The notes under the pieces are model-generated. The model saw only the letters and a list, made by a program, of their open reading frames with translations, had not been told where the DNA came from and did not search any database. Source: Streptomyces sp. ICC1 (GTDB taxonomy: Bacteria > Actinomycetota > Actinomycetes > Streptomycetales > Streptomycetaceae). From it: a DNA stretch of 64,000 bases. The stretch covers positions 3,562,267-3,626,266 of the forward strand of contig NZ_CP030287.1 in NCBI RefSeq assembly GCF_003287935.1, read 5' to 3'. Below are positions 8,901-16,915 of the stretch, one piece after another; the stretch's first letter is position 1; each line of letters opens with the position of its first letter. A program made the translations under genes and the position numbers.

Positions 8901-9919
8901 TGCTGCTGGAACACCCGGTGCTGCTCGGCGTGCGAGAGGCGCGCGTAGAGGGGGAGGACTTCCGTGAACCGCAGATTCCGTTTGTTGAGGGCGTCCGCGG
9001 TGTCGCGGATCTCGCGCTCGCCGGAGAGGAAGACCAGGACGTCGCCCGGGCCCTCCGCCTGGAGCTCGTCGACGGCCTCGCAGATCGCGGTGATCTGGTC
9101 GCGGTCGCTGTCCGCCGCGTCCTCGTCATCCTCTTCGAGGAGCGGGCGGTAGCGGACCTCCACCGGGTACGTACGGCCGCTGACCTCGACGACCGGGGCG
9201 TCACCGAAGTGCCGGGAGAAGCGCTGCGGGTCGATCGTCGCCGAGGTGATGATCACCTTGAGGTCGGGGCGCTTGGGCAGCAGCGTGGCCAGGTAGCCGA
9301 GCAGGAAGTCGATGTTCAGCGACCGCTCGTGGGCCTCGTCGATGATGATCGTGTCGTACGCGCGCAGCTCGCGGTCCGTCTGGATCTCGGCGAGCAGGAT
9401 GCCGTCCGTCATCAGCTTCACGAAGGTGGCGTCCTGGTCCACCTGGTCGGTGAACCGGACCTTCCAGCCGACGGTCTGCCCGATCTCGGACTTCAGCTCC
9501 TCGGCGATGCGCTCCGCGACCGTGCGGGCCGCGATCCGGCGGGGCTGGGTGTGCCCGATCATGCCCCGGACACCGCGCCCCAGCTCCATGCAGATCTTGG
9601 GGATCTGCGTGGTCTTGCCGGAGCCGGTCTCGCCCGCGACGATCACGACCTGGTGGTCGCGTATCGCCTCGGCGATCTCGTCCTTCTTCTGGCTGACGGG
9701 CAGGTTCTCGGGATACGTGACCTCCGGCATCCGCGAGGCGCGTCCGGCCAGTCGCGCGGCGGCCTTTTCGGCCTCCGCGGCGATCTCGTCGAGCACGGCC
9801 TGCTTGGCCTCGGGCTTGCGGATACGGCGGGCGCCTTCGAGGCGGCGGCCGAGGCGGTGCGCGTCACGGAGGGAGATCTCACCGAGAAGCGTCTGCAGGG
9901 CGGCGAAGGAAGTAGACAT
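5942..9919 (-). CDS. hrpA: ATP-dependent RNA helicase HrpA (DEAH box)
   Basis: This 1325-residue protein has the normal length for bacterial HrpA, a cytoplasmic DEAH-box helicase with roles in RNA processing and translation. Walker A GETGSGKT is at residues ~96-103 and the DEAH box IIDEAHERS at ~191-200, with SATID and QRKGRCGR (motif VI) downstream. The helicase-associated and OB-fold regions follow, then the long C-terminal HrpA-specific extension (DUF3418 type). The ATG at 9919 begins MSTSFAALQTLLGEISLRDA. It is transcribed towards the tRNA. Three 11-bp direct repeats lie 100-130 bases upstream of its start. Confidence 0.95.
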   Translation of the reverse strand: MSTSFAALQTLLGEISLRDAHRLGRRLEGARRIRKPEAKQAVLDEIAAEAEKAAARLAGRASRMPEVTYPENLPVSQKKDEIAEAIRDHQVVIVAGETGSGKTTQIPKICMELGRGVRGMIGHTQPRRIAARTVAERIAEELKSEIGQTVGWKVRFTDQVDQDATFVKLMTDGILLAEIQTDRELRAYDTIIIDEAHERSLNIDFLLGYLATLLPKRPDLKVIITSATIDPQRFSRHFGDAPVVEVSGRTYPVEVRYRPLLEEDDEDAADSDRDQITAICEAVDELQAEGPGDVLVFLSGEREIRDTADALNKRNLRFTEVLPLYARLSHAEQHRVFQQHTGRRIVLATNVAETSLTVPGIKYVIDPGTARISRYSHRTKVQRLPIEPVSQASANQRKGRCGRTSDGICIRLYSEDDFLTRPEFTDAEILRTNLASVILQMTAAGLGEIEKFPFIDPPDHRNIRDGVQLLQELGALDPSEKDHNKRLTPMGRQLSQLPVDPRLARMVVEADKNNCVREVMVIAAALSIQDPRERPSDKQTQADQNHARFKDETSDFLSFLNMWRYVREQQKERGSSAFRRMCKQEYLNFLRIREWQDIYSQLRTVAKTMGIHVNEADAPETSVHISLLAGLLSHIGLKDTDKNEYLGARSAKFAIFPGSSLFKKQPKFLMSAELVETSRLWARVNAKVEPEWVEPLAQHLIKRTYSEPHWEKDQAAVMAFEKVTLYGVPIVAQRKINYGRIDPEVSRELFIRNALVEGDWRTHHKFYADNRKLLTEVEELENRARRRDIVVDDETLFDFYDQRIPEHVVSGAHFDSWWKHKKHEEPELLDFEREMLLTEKAAGVTKADYPDSWAQGPLKFRVTYQFEPGADADGVTVHIPLQVLNQVTDEGFDWQIPGLREEVVTELIRSLPKPIRRHYVPAPNFATRFLATARPLQEPLHVTLARELHRMVGVPVTAEDFDLGRIPDHLKITFRIVDERRKNLAEAKDLEALRLQLKPKARQALSQAAAASAEREGGESVEKTGLTDWTIGALPKVFETLPLRRGRRGDTPLAGQPVKAYPALVDAGTSVSVRLFDTEAEQQQAMRLGTRRLILLNVTVNPAKFASDHLSNQQKLALSRNPHGSIQALFDDCATAAADHLIARHGGPAWDEAGFRKLYEAVRADLVDTTVRTITQVQQVLAAWQACERRLKATSSLALMANVQDVRNQLAALVPTGFVTLAGLRRLPDLMRYLVAADRRLQQMPTGVQRDTTRMEKVHEMRDEYLWLLEQLPKGRPVPAEVTEIRWMIEELRVSYFAHALGTAYPISDKRIVKAVDAAAPGPAR

Positions 9920-10017
9920 ACCTGGTCGAGGATCTCACCCGCAGGTGCCGGGTGGCGAACGCATTTGTGGGGCGGACCCGTACCATTTCGGGACGAGTCC
10001 GCCGAGTCCGCCCGAGT

Positions 10018-10050
10018 GTCCCAGTGATGTCCCAGTGATGTCCCAGTGAG
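10018..10050. repeat. Three 11-bp direct repeats upstream of hrpA
   Basis: Three head-to-tail copies of GTCCCAGTGAT (the last ends in G) at 10018, 10029 and 10040. A period of 11 bases places each copy on the same face of the helix, as in iteron-like regulator sites. It lies between hrpA (minus) and a doubtful plus-strand frame at 10063. Confidence 0.7.
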
Positions 10051-10062
10051 AGGCCGCCCACG

Positions 10063-10311
10063 ATGCCCCGCCCCCGCAGCCTCCGGTGCGTGTTCGCGCT
10101 GCTGCTGGGCTGGGCGCTGCTGACCGGGATCCTCGCGGGCGGGGCCGCCGCGCAGCCGGCCGCCGGGCAGGGCCCCGTACGCCCCGCGCCCTCCGCGGCG
10201 CCGGCGCAGACGGAGCCTCCCGCGCTCCTCGCGGCGCACGCGTCGGCGCCTGCCCCGGCCGAGGCCCGGGCGCCCCTTGCGGCGCCCGGGCCTCGGCGGA
10301 GGCCGGGGGGA
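10063..10311 (+). pseudogene. Doubtful secreted-protein N-terminus, probably a remnant
   Basis: From an ATG with AGAGG nine bases upstream, the frame reads MPRPRSLRCVFALLLGWALL followed by an Ala-rich stretch that would make a good signal peptide. It then becomes Pro/Ala-rich low complexity. The frame has no stop here: it runs through the terminator of the permease and on antisense to the permease gene, where it is not credible. It may be the start of a secreted protein that has lost its end, or a chance frame. I give the end as the permease stop only for orientation. Confidence 0.25.
10258..10297 (-). terminator. Terminator of the NCS1 permease gene
   Basis: Perfect 17-bp inverted repeat (left arm begins GCCGAGGCCCGG) with a 6-base loop, 14 bases beyond the permease stop on the minus strand. 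No U-tract. Confidence 0.75.
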
Positions 10312-11709
10312 TCAGGCGGCCGGGACGTACGCGGGCACCCGCCGGGCGAGCGCCCAGTACGTGAGCCCGGCGACGACCGAGCCGAGCAGCGTGAGGTCCG
10401 CGCCGCCGAGCGGGGCGACGAGCGGCCCGGTCCACAGCTCGGAGTCGCAGGTCAGAGCGGCGAAGACCATGCCGGCGAGCAGGGCGGCCATCCCGGCGGG
10501 GTGGTAGCCGGCGCGGTACCAGTAGGCGCCCGCGCTCCCGGCGTGCAGCGCGTCGGAGTCGTAGCGGCAGCGGCGCATCAGCATGTCGGCGAGGAAGACG
10601 CCGCCCCAGGGGGCGAACACGATGATCAGGAGGGAGAGGAAGGAGAGCAGCGAGGTGGTGAAGTCGGTGAGGAAGAGCGCGGCGAGCGATCCGGCGGCGG
10701 TCACGGCGGCGCTGATCACGATGGCCCGGGCCCGGCTCCACGGGATGCCGAGGACCTGGAGGTTCAGGCTGGAGGAGTAGAGGGTGATGATCGAGTTGGT
10801 GACGGAGCCGCCCAGGACCAGGGCGAGGAACAGCGGCTGGAACCAGCCGGGCAGCAGGCTCTCGGCTCCGGCGACGGCGTCGGTCATGTCGGTCTGGGTG
10901 GCGGCGGCGACGCCCGCGATCCCGAGGGCGACGGAGGAGACGAAGCCGCCGAGCGCGCCCATCCAGGTGATCGACTTCAGCGAGGTGGTGCGGGGCAGGT
11001 AGCGGGTGTAGTCGGCGGGCATCGGCAGGTACGAGAACGGCCCGGCGAGCATCACCACGAAGGCCAGGCTCCAGCCGGACAGACCCGGGAGCGCGGCGCC
11101 GGCCGGGGCGGAGGTCTCGGCGCCGGGCAGGACGAAGACCAGCAGGGCACCGAAGCCGACGGCGAGGACGTAGGCCATCCAGCGCTCCGCGAACTGCACG
11201 GTGGCGTGGCCCCACATGGCGACGGCGAAGGTGAGCGCGAGGGTGGTGCCGAGGGCGAGGGCCCGGATCGAGGCGCCTTCGCCCAGGCCGATTTCGGCGA
11301 AGAAGACCTCCAGCGCCAGGGTGCCGACGACGGTGTTGACGATGGTGTAGCCGATGCTCACCACCCAGTTCAGGACGCCCGCCGGCCAGTTGCCGCGGAC
11401 GCCGAAGGCGGCCCGGGAGATGACCAGGGTGGCGGTGCCGGTGCGGATGCCGCTGAGGCCGGCGGCGCTGATCGCGAAGAAGGACAGTCCGCTGATCACG
11501 ACCACGGCGGTGGCCTGCCAGAAGGAGAGGCCGAAGGCGACGGCGAGGGCGCCGTTGATCACGTAGGTGAAGGTCAGGTTGGAGCCGAACCAGAGCCAGA
11601 AGAGGTCCTTGGCCCCGCCGTGGCGCTCGGCGTCGGGGATCGGGTCGATGCCGTGCGTCTCGACTCTGAAGATCTCGTCGACGTCGGCCGTCGTCTCCTG
11701 CTGTGCCAT
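10312..11709 (-). CDS. NCS1 family purine/cytosine permease
   Basis: A 465-residue inner membrane protein with about twelve hydrophobic segments, matching the nucleobase:cation symporter-1 family (CodB/cytosine-purine permease type). The N-terminal pattern HGIDPIPDAERHGGAKDLFWLWFGSNLTF and the segment PADYTRYLPRTTS (a family hallmark) are clear. The substrate is probably a purine, cytosine or allantoin-like compound; sequence alone does not decide. The ATG at 11709 has an AGGGGC site. The gene is divergent from a TetR regulator at 11875, with two palindromes between them, so that regulator is the likely repressor. Confidence 0.9.
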   Translation of the reverse strand: MAQQETTADVDEIFRVETHGIDPIPDAERHGGAKDLFWLWFGSNLTFTYVINGALAVAFGLSFWQATAVVVISGLSFFAISAAGLSGIRTGTATLVISRAAFGVRGNWPAGVLNWVVSIGYTIVNTVVGTLALEVFFAEIGLGEGASIRALALGTTLALTFAVAMWGHATVQFAERWMAYVLAVGFGALLVFVLPGAETSAPAGAALPGLSGWSLAFVVMLAGPFSYLPMPADYTRYLPRTTSLKSITWMGALGGFVSSVALGIAGVAAATQTDMTDAVAGAESLLPGWFQPLFLALVLGGSVTNSIITLYSSSLNLQVLGIPWSRARAIVISAAVTAAGSLAALFLTDFTTSLLSFLSLLIIVFAPWGGVFLADMLMRRCRYDSDALHAGSAGAYWYRAGYHPAGMAALLAGMVFAALTCDSELWTGPLVAPLGGADLTLLGSVVAGLTYWALARRVPAYVPAA

Positions 11710-11763
11710 GCGTCTGCCCCTGACCTTCGAACCGGTGACCTGTCGAACCGCCGCATCTAGATT

Positions 11764-11797
11764 GAACGGCGTTCTAAGTTCTTGAATGACATTCAAG
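11764..11797. promoter_or_regulatory. Palindromes between permease and TetR gene (candidate operators)
   Basis: Two perfect palindromes lie side by side. GAACG-G-CGTTC is at 11764-11774 and CTTGAATG-A-CATTCAAG at 11781-11797. They are AT-rich in a GC-rich setting and lie between divergent genes, as expected for TetR operators. Confidence 0.55.
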
Positions 11798-11874
11798 ATG
11801 CGCCGCCGATCGGGGCCCCGTCAAGACCCTGTCCGGGATAAGGTCGGCCCACGAAGATCGGGAAGGCGGCACGG

Positions 11875-12489
11875 GTGGCAGGGGCAGCGGGAGCGGCACG
11901 CCGGCGCGACGGGCAGATCGCCCAGGAGCGGATGCTGGAAGAGGCCATGACGGCGATCGCCGAGGACGGGCTGGCGACGCTCACCATGTCCGCGCTCGCC
12001 GAGCGGCTCGGCACCAGCGGCGGCCACATCCTGTACTACTTCGGCAGCAAGGACCGGCTGCTGCTGGCCGCACTGCACTGGAGCGAGCGGCAACTGGCCG
12101 AGGAGCGGACCGCGCTGCTGGGCCGCCGGGTCACCGCCCACCGCAAGCTCGCGCTCTTCCTGGAGCTCTACCTGCCGCGCGGCCCCCGCGATCCGCGCTG
12201 GACGCTCTGGATCGAGCTGTGGGCCCGCATCCCCTCGAACGAACCGCTGCGCGCCGCCCAGCAGGAGATCGACGACGGCTGGCAGCGGGACCTGGAGGCG
12301 CTCCTCGCCAAGGGCGTCGAGCAGGGCCGCTTCGCCGCCGGCCTGGACGTCCCCGCCCGCGCCTCGGAGCTGCTCGCCCTGCTGGACGGCCTGAGCACCC
12401 GCGTGGTGCTGGGCGAGCGGGGCGCCGACCGGGCCACCTCCCTGGAGCGGGCCCGCTCGGCGGCGGCCCTGCTGATCCCGCACGTGTGA
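11875..12489 (+). CDS. TetR family transcriptional regulator
   Basis: This 204-residue protein has the standard TetR length. The helix-turn-helix is at residues ~35-65 (LTMSALAERLGTSGGHILYYFGSKDRLL), followed by an all-helical ligand and dimerisation domain similar to BetI/TetR_C_6 types. The GTG start has GGAAGG upstream. It is divergent from the NCS1 permease and is probably its repressor, with a nucleobase-like ligand as the natural guess (inference). A strong hairpin separates it from convergent adhE. Confidence 0.9.
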   Translation: MAGAAGAARRRDGQIAQERMLEEAMTAIAEDGLATLTMSALAERLGTSGGHILYYFGSKDRLLLAALHWSERQLAEERTALLGRRVTAHRKLALFLELYLPRGPRDPRWTLWIELWARIPSNEPLRAAQQEIDDGWQRDLEALLAKGVEQGRFAAGLDVPARASELLALLDGLSTRVVLGERGADRATSLERARSAAALLIPHV

Positions 12490-12533
12490 GCCGCCCGCCC
12501 CTCCCTGGGGACACGCCCTCCACGGGGACACGT

Positions 12534-12575
12534 GGAAAGCCCGCCCGGGCCTTGGCGCCCCGGACGGGCTTTTCC
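12534..12575. terminator. Bidirectional terminator between TetR gene and adhE
   Basis: Outer stem AAAGCCCG / CGGGCTTT with inner GC-rich pairing, and A-rich and T-rich flanks on the two sides. It lies between two convergent stops, so it can end both transcripts. Confidence 0.8.
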
Positions 12576-12606
12576 GCTCCTTGGCGGAGGTTCTGGGGAA
12601 GAAGGG

Positions 12607-15243
12607 CTACTTCTTCTTGGCGGCGGCCTTCTTGGCCGGGGCACCCTCGGTGTTGCCGTAGTACGCCTGGAGCATCAGCTGCTTCAGGTCGTCGATCATC
12701 GGCATCCGGGGGTTGGCGGGCGCGCACTGGTCGGCGTAGGCGTTCATGGCCTGGGTCGGCAGGGCCTCGATGAAGGCCTGCTCGTCCACGCCCTCCTCGG
12801 CGAAGGAGGCGGTGATCCCGCACTTGGCGCGCAGCTCCTCGACGGCCTTGGCGTAGGACTCGACGCCCTCGGCCGCGGTGGCGGCCGGCAGGCCCAGCAT
12901 CTTCGCGATCTCCTGGAAGCGCTCCGGCGCCCGGTAGACCTCGGCCTTCGGCCACGGGGTGGCCTTGTGGGTGACGGTGCCGTTGTGGCGGATCACGTGG
13001 GGCAGGAGCAGCGCGTTGGTGCGGCCGTGGGCCACGTGGAAGGTGTTGCCCAGGGTGTGCGCCATGGCGTGGACCATGCCCAGGAAGGCGTTGGCGAAGG
13101 CCATGCCCGCCACCGTGGAGGCGTTGTGCATCTTCTCGCGGGCCTCGGGGTCGTTCGGACCGTCGACCACGCAGCGCTGGAGGTTTTCGAAGATGAGCTT
13201 GATGGCCTGGAGGCACAGGCCGTCGGTGTAGTCGTTCGAGTACGCGGAGACGTAGGCCTCGGTGGCGTGCGTCAGGGCGTCGAAGCCGGAGTCGGCGGTC
13301 ACCTTGGGCGGGAGGCCCATCGGCAGCATCGGGTCGACGATGGCGACGTTCGGGGTCAGGGCGTAGTCGGCGAGCGGGTACTTCTGGGCCGCGGCCGGGT
13401 CGGAGATGACGGCGAACGGGGTGACCTCGGAGCCGGTGCCCGAGGTGGTCGGGATGGCGACCATCTTGGCCTTCTCGCCGAGCGAGGGGAACTTGTAGGC
13501 GCGCTTGCGGACGTCGAAGAACTTCTCCTTCGTGTCGGCGAACTCCACCTCCGGGCGCTCGTACATCAGCCACATGATCTTCGCGGCGTCCATCGGCGAG
13601 CCGCCGCCGAGGCCGATGATCGTGTCGGGCTTGAAGTCGCGCATCATCGCGGCGCCGGCCTGGACGGTGGAGAGCTCCGGGTTGGGCTCGACGTTGTCGA
13701 TGACCTGGATGGCCACGGCGCCTTCGCGGGCCTGGAGGATGTCCACGACCTTCTGCACGAAGCCGATGGAGACCATCGTCTTGTCGGTGACGATCGAGAC
13801 CCGGCTGATGCCGTCCATCTCACCGAGGTAGCGGATGGAGTTGCGCTCGAAGTAGATCTTCGGCGGGACCTTGAACCACTGCATGTTGGTGTTGCGCCGT
13901 CCGATCCGCTTGACGTTGATCAGGTTGACCGCGGTGACGTTGTTCGACACCGAGTTGTGTCCGTACGAGCCGCAGCCGAGGGTGAGGGAGGGGAGGAAGG
14001 CGTTGTAGACGTCGCCGATGCCGCCGAAGGTGGAGGGCGAGTTGGCGATGACGCGGATCGCCTTGACCTTCTTGCCGAACTCCTCGACGAGCTCCTCGTC
14101 CTCGGCGTGGATGGCGGCGCTGTGGCCCAGGCCGTGGAACTCGACCATCGCGGCGGCCAGTTCGAGGCCGTGCTCGGTGTCGGAGGCCTTCAGGGCGGCC
14201 AGCACCGGGGAGAGCTTCTCGCGGGTCAGCGGCTCGTTCTCGCCGACCTCGTTGCACTCCGCGAGGAGGATCGAGGCGTCGGCGGGGACGGTGAAGCCGG
14301 CCTGCTCGGCGATCCACTGCGGGGACTTGCCGACGACCGCCGGGTTCAGCTTCGCGCCGGAGGCGTCGGCCGCGTAGGCGGTGGTGCCGAAGACGAACTG
14401 CTCCAGCTTGGTCTTCTCGGCCGCGGAGACCACGTGGGCGCCGAGCCGCTTGAACTCGGCGAGGCCCTTCTCGTAGATCTCGGCGTCGAGGATGACGGCC
14501 TGCTCGGAGGCGCAGATCATGCCGTTGTCGAAGGCCTTGGAGAGCACGATGTCGTGGATCGCGCGGCCGAGCTTGGCGCTCTTGTGGACGTAGGCGGGGA
14601 CGTTGCCCGCGCCGACTCCCAGGGCCGGCTTGCCGCACGAGTACGCGGCCTTGACCATGGCGTTTCCGCCGGTCGCGAGGATGGTGGAGACGCCCGGGTG
14701 GTTCATGAGGGCGCCGGTGGCCTCCATGGAGGGGGCGGTGACCCACTGGACGCAGTTCGCGGGGGCGCCGGCGGCGACGGCGGCGTCGCGGACGACGCGG
14801 GCGGCCTCGGCCGAGCAGTTCTGCGCGGAGGGGTGGAAGGCGAAGATGATCGGGTTGCGGGTCTTCAGGGCGATCAGCGCCTTGAAGATCGTGGTGGAGG
14901 TCGGGTTGGTGACCGGGGTCATCGCACAGACGACGCCGACGGGCTCGGCGATCTCCGTGATGCCGTTCAGCTCGTCGCGGCGGATGACGCCCGCGGTCTT
15001 GAGCCCGCGCATCGAGTTCACGACGTGCTCGCAGGCGAAGAGGTTCTTGACCGCCTTGTCCTCGAAGAGGCCGCGGCCGGTCTCCTCCACCGCCAGCCGG
15101 GCGAGCTCGCCGTGCTGGCTCAGCGCCGCCAGGGAGGCCTTCTTGACGATGTGGTCGACCTGCTCCTGGTTGAACGACGAGAACTGGTCGAGCGCCTTGA
15201 GCGCTCCCTGGACCAGTCCATCCACCATCTCGTTGGCCTGCAT
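12607..15243 (-). CDS. adhE: Bifunctional acetaldehyde-CoA/alcohol dehydrogenase AdhE
   Basis: This 878-residue fusion reduces acetyl-CoA to acetaldehyde and then ethanol, consuming two NADH; it acts as a spirosome-forming cytoplasmic enzyme. The N-terminal half is the aldehyde dehydrogenase, with the catalytic Cys in FDNGMICASEQ. The C-terminal half is the iron-dependent alcohol dehydrogenase, with GGGSPMDAAK and the metal-site segment GMVHAMAHTLGNTFHVAHG. A Lys/Ala tail (APAKKAAAKKK) ends it. The ATG at 15243 has AAGGAG nine bases upstream; the longer frame upstream is non-coding. It is unusual in an obligate aerobe. A Rex-type operator upstream suggests induction when NADH rises. Confidence 0.96.
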   Translation of the reverse strand: MQANEMVDGLVQGALKALDQFSSFNQEQVDHIVKKASLAALSQHGELARLAVEETGRGLFEDKAVKNLFACEHVVNSMRGLKTAGVIRRDELNGITEIAEPVGVVCAMTPVTNPTSTTIFKALIALKTRNPIIFAFHPSAQNCSAEAARVVRDAAVAAGAPANCVQWVTAPSMEATGALMNHPGVSTILATGGNAMVKAAYSCGKPALGVGAGNVPAYVHKSAKLGRAIHDIVLSKAFDNGMICASEQAVILDAEIYEKGLAEFKRLGAHVVSAAEKTKLEQFVFGTTAYAADASGAKLNPAVVGKSPQWIAEQAGFTVPADASILLAECNEVGENEPLTREKLSPVLAALKASDTEHGLELAAAMVEFHGLGHSAAIHAEDEELVEEFGKKVKAIRVIANSPSTFGGIGDVYNAFLPSLTLGCGSYGHNSVSNNVTAVNLINVKRIGRRNTNMQWFKVPPKIYFERNSIRYLGEMDGISRVSIVTDKTMVSIGFVQKVVDILQAREGAVAIQVIDNVEPNPELSTVQAGAAMMRDFKPDTIIGLGGGSPMDAAKIMWLMYERPEVEFADTKEKFFDVRKRAYKFPSLGEKAKMVAIPTTSGTGSEVTPFAVISDPAAAQKYPLADYALTPNVAIVDPMLPMGLPPKVTADSGFDALTHATEAYVSAYSNDYTDGLCLQAIKLIFENLQRCVVDGPNDPEAREKMHNASTVAGMAFANAFLGMVHAMAHTLGNTFHVAHGRTNALLLPHVIRHNGTVTHKATPWPKAEVYRAPERFQEIAKMLGLPAATAAEGVESYAKAVEELRAKCGITASFAEEGVDEQAFIEALPTQAMNAYADQCAPANPRMPMIDDLKQLMLQAYYGNTEGAPAKKAAAKKK

Positions 15244-15435
15244 GGCGGGAACTCCTTCATTTCGACTCAACCCGAACCGCTTTCCTGATGACTCAATTCG
15301 ACACCCAAAAGCGGAAGCCGCGGCGCCGAGAAAGCCCTTTTCCGGCAGGCCGAAGGTCTGTTCACGCCTGTTCGAACCTCTTCCATCACCCATCTGACCT
15401 GCATAGACACCCCAGGACCAAAGACCCCTGTGCGC

Positions 15436-15453
15436 TTGTGAAAACTTTCACAA
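15436..15453. promoter_or_regulatory. Rex (redox sensor) operator
   Basis: TTGTGAAAACTTTCACAA is a perfect dyad matching the Streptomyces Rex operator form TTGTGAA-N4-TTCACAA. With one more base on each side the arms are 9 bp. It lies 192 bases before adhE and 55 bases before the divergent hydrolase. Rex is released by NADH (family knowledge), which fits control of a fermentative enzyme. Confidence 0.8.
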
Positions 15454-15508
15454 GAATTTCGCGCGAAGTGCGCCCTACCGCACTCCTCCCCCAGCGAGCA
15501 CAATCACC

Positions 15509-16444
15509 GTGACGAGTCGCGGCGAGCGCAAGGGGGTGCGCGTGCGCAGTCAGGTGCGCGTGGCGGACGGACGGAGCCTGACGGTGGAGCGCTGGGGCGA
15601 TCCATTCGGCAAACCCGTGTTCCTGCTCCACGGCATGCCCGGAAGCCGGCTGGGCCCGGCGCCCCGGGGGATGGTCCTCTACCAGCGCCGGATGCAGCTC
15701 ATCGCCTACGACCGGCCCGGCTACGGCGGCTCCGACCGGCACGCGGGCCGCACCGTCGCCGACGTGGCCGGCGACGTGGCCGCGATCGCCGACGCCCTGG
15801 GCCTGGACACCTTCGCGGTGGCCGGCCGCTCCGGCGGCGGACCCGGCGCCCTGGCCTGCGCCGCCCTGCTCCCCGACCGGGTCACCCGGACCGCGGCCCT
15901 GGTCCCCCTCGCCCCCCGGGACGCGGAGGACCTGGACTGGTTCGACGGCATGGCCGAGTCGAACGTGCTGGAGTACTCGACGGCCGGCCGGGACCCCGAG
16001 GAGCTCGCGGCCCGGCTGATCCCGCGCGCCGCCGGCATCGCCGCGGACCCCGGACGGCTCCTGGACGAACTGCGTCGCGAGCTCACCGCCAGCGACCGCA
16101 TGATCGTCGCGGACGCGGGCCTGCGGGGGATGCTGCTGCGGAACTACCGCGAGGGGGTCCGCACCTCCGCCTACGGCTGGATCGACGACATCATCGCGTT
16201 CAGCAGCCCGTGGGGGTTCGATCCGGCCGACATCCGCTGCCCGGTGCTGATCTGGCACGGGGAACTCGACGTGTTCTCGCCCGTGGGCCACTCCCGCTGG
16301 CTGGCCCGCCGGATCCCCGGCGCGACCACCACCTTCGACCCGGCCGCCGCGCACTTCGCGGCGCTGCGCGCGCTGCCCGACGTACTGACGTGGCTGCTCA
16401 GGGACCTGCCCGTGCCGCCCGTCAGCGAACGGCAGCCGGCGTAG
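15509..16444 (+). CDS. Alpha/beta hydrolase
   Basis: A 311-residue alpha/beta-hydrolase fold enzyme. The oxyanion region is FLLHGMPGSR, the nucleophile elbow GRSGGGPGA, the acid HGELDVFSP and the catalytic His AAHF near the C-terminus. The substrate is unknown. The GTG at 15509 follows CACAAT by four bases and could be leaderless. An alternative GTG at 15542 has AAGGGGG upstream and fits where homology begins (VRVADGRSLTVE). It shares an upstream region, and a Rex-like operator, with adhE, so it may be redox-regulated too. Confidence 0.88.
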   Translation: MTSRGERKGVRVRSQVRVADGRSLTVERWGDPFGKPVFLLHGMPGSRLGPAPRGMVLYQRRMQLIAYDRPGYGGSDRHAGRTVADVAGDVAAIADALGLDTFAVAGRSGGGPGALACAALLPDRVTRTAALVPLAPRDAEDLDWFDGMAESNVLEYSTAGRDPEELAARLIPRAAGIAADPGRLLDELRRELTASDRMIVADAGLRGMLLRNYREGVRTSAYGWIDDIIAFSSPWGFDPADIRCPVLIWHGELDVFSPVGHSRWLARRIPGATTTFDPAAAHFAALRALPDVLTWLLRDLPVPPVSERQPA

Positions 16445-16450
16445 CGGGCT

Positions 16451-16470
16451 GCCCGCACCCCGGTGCGGGC
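16451..16470 (+). terminator. Hydrolase terminator
   Basis: Perfect 8-bp hairpin GCCCGCAC / GTGCGGGC with a 4-base loop, 6 bases after the hydrolase stop. An A-rich run follows. Confidence 0.6.
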
Positions 16471-16721
16471 GCCCCCGGAAAAAGAAAAGGATCTTGCCGT
16501 CAGGCAAACGGCCGAATACCGGAACCCGTCCCATTCGGTCGGACTTTCCACGGACGCTTGACCGCCCGTCACATCCGGGTCGAAGACAGCTCAGGATATC
16601 CGCCACCCGTGGGCGTTTAGCACGCCGAAGGGCCCGCAGGCAGGTAAAGTCCGCGCCAGACACCGACTTCTCGTCGATGTCAACCCTGCCCATTCCCCAT
16701 GACCTCCCCGAGGACGGCGTC

Positions 16722-16886
16722 ATGAACACCTCCGCAACCCCCCCGACCGGCACCGTCAAGGTCCGTCGCGTCCCGCTCGACCGGATCGACGTCCGCGGTG
16801 CGCGCGCGGCCGCGACCCTGGGCCGCGTCCTTCCCACGGAAGCCGGTCGGCAGGTTCAAGCGCCGATCTTCAACTCTGCACTCTGA
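16722..16886 (+). CDS. fxsA: FxSxx-COOH precursor peptide FxsA
   Basis: A 54-residue peptide ending in FNSAL, an exact FxSxx carboxy-terminus. It begins MNTSATPPTGTVKV and has a leader with TLGRVLP before the tail. In this RiPP family the maturase FxsB joins the aromatic ring of Phe to the beta carbon of the Ser two places on, making a three-residue cyclophane (family knowledge). The ATG at 16722 has GAGG eight bases upstream. An in-frame ATG at 16677 would add 15 residues without a ribosome binding site. fxsB starts 29 bases after its stop, so the two are co-transcribed. Its size makes it easy to miss. Confidence 0.9.
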   Translation: MNTSATPPTGTVKVRRVPLDRIDVRGARAAATLGRVLPTEAGRQVQAPIFNSAL

Positions 16887-16915
16887 CCCCGGAGTACGCG
16901 CTCTAGACTGGTGGA

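Noticed and set aside
5438..10027. Open frame of 1529 codons on the plus strand antisense to hrpA
   Set aside because: It runs through the tRNA and its terminator, and is a mirror of the hrpA reading frame. The composition is not protein-like.
12532..15288. Long open frame of 918 codons on the plus strand, antisense to adhE
   Set aside because: It is the usual GC-rich mirror of the adhE frame; the product is Gly/Val/Asp/Arg low complexity, with no family motif, while adhE is unambiguous.
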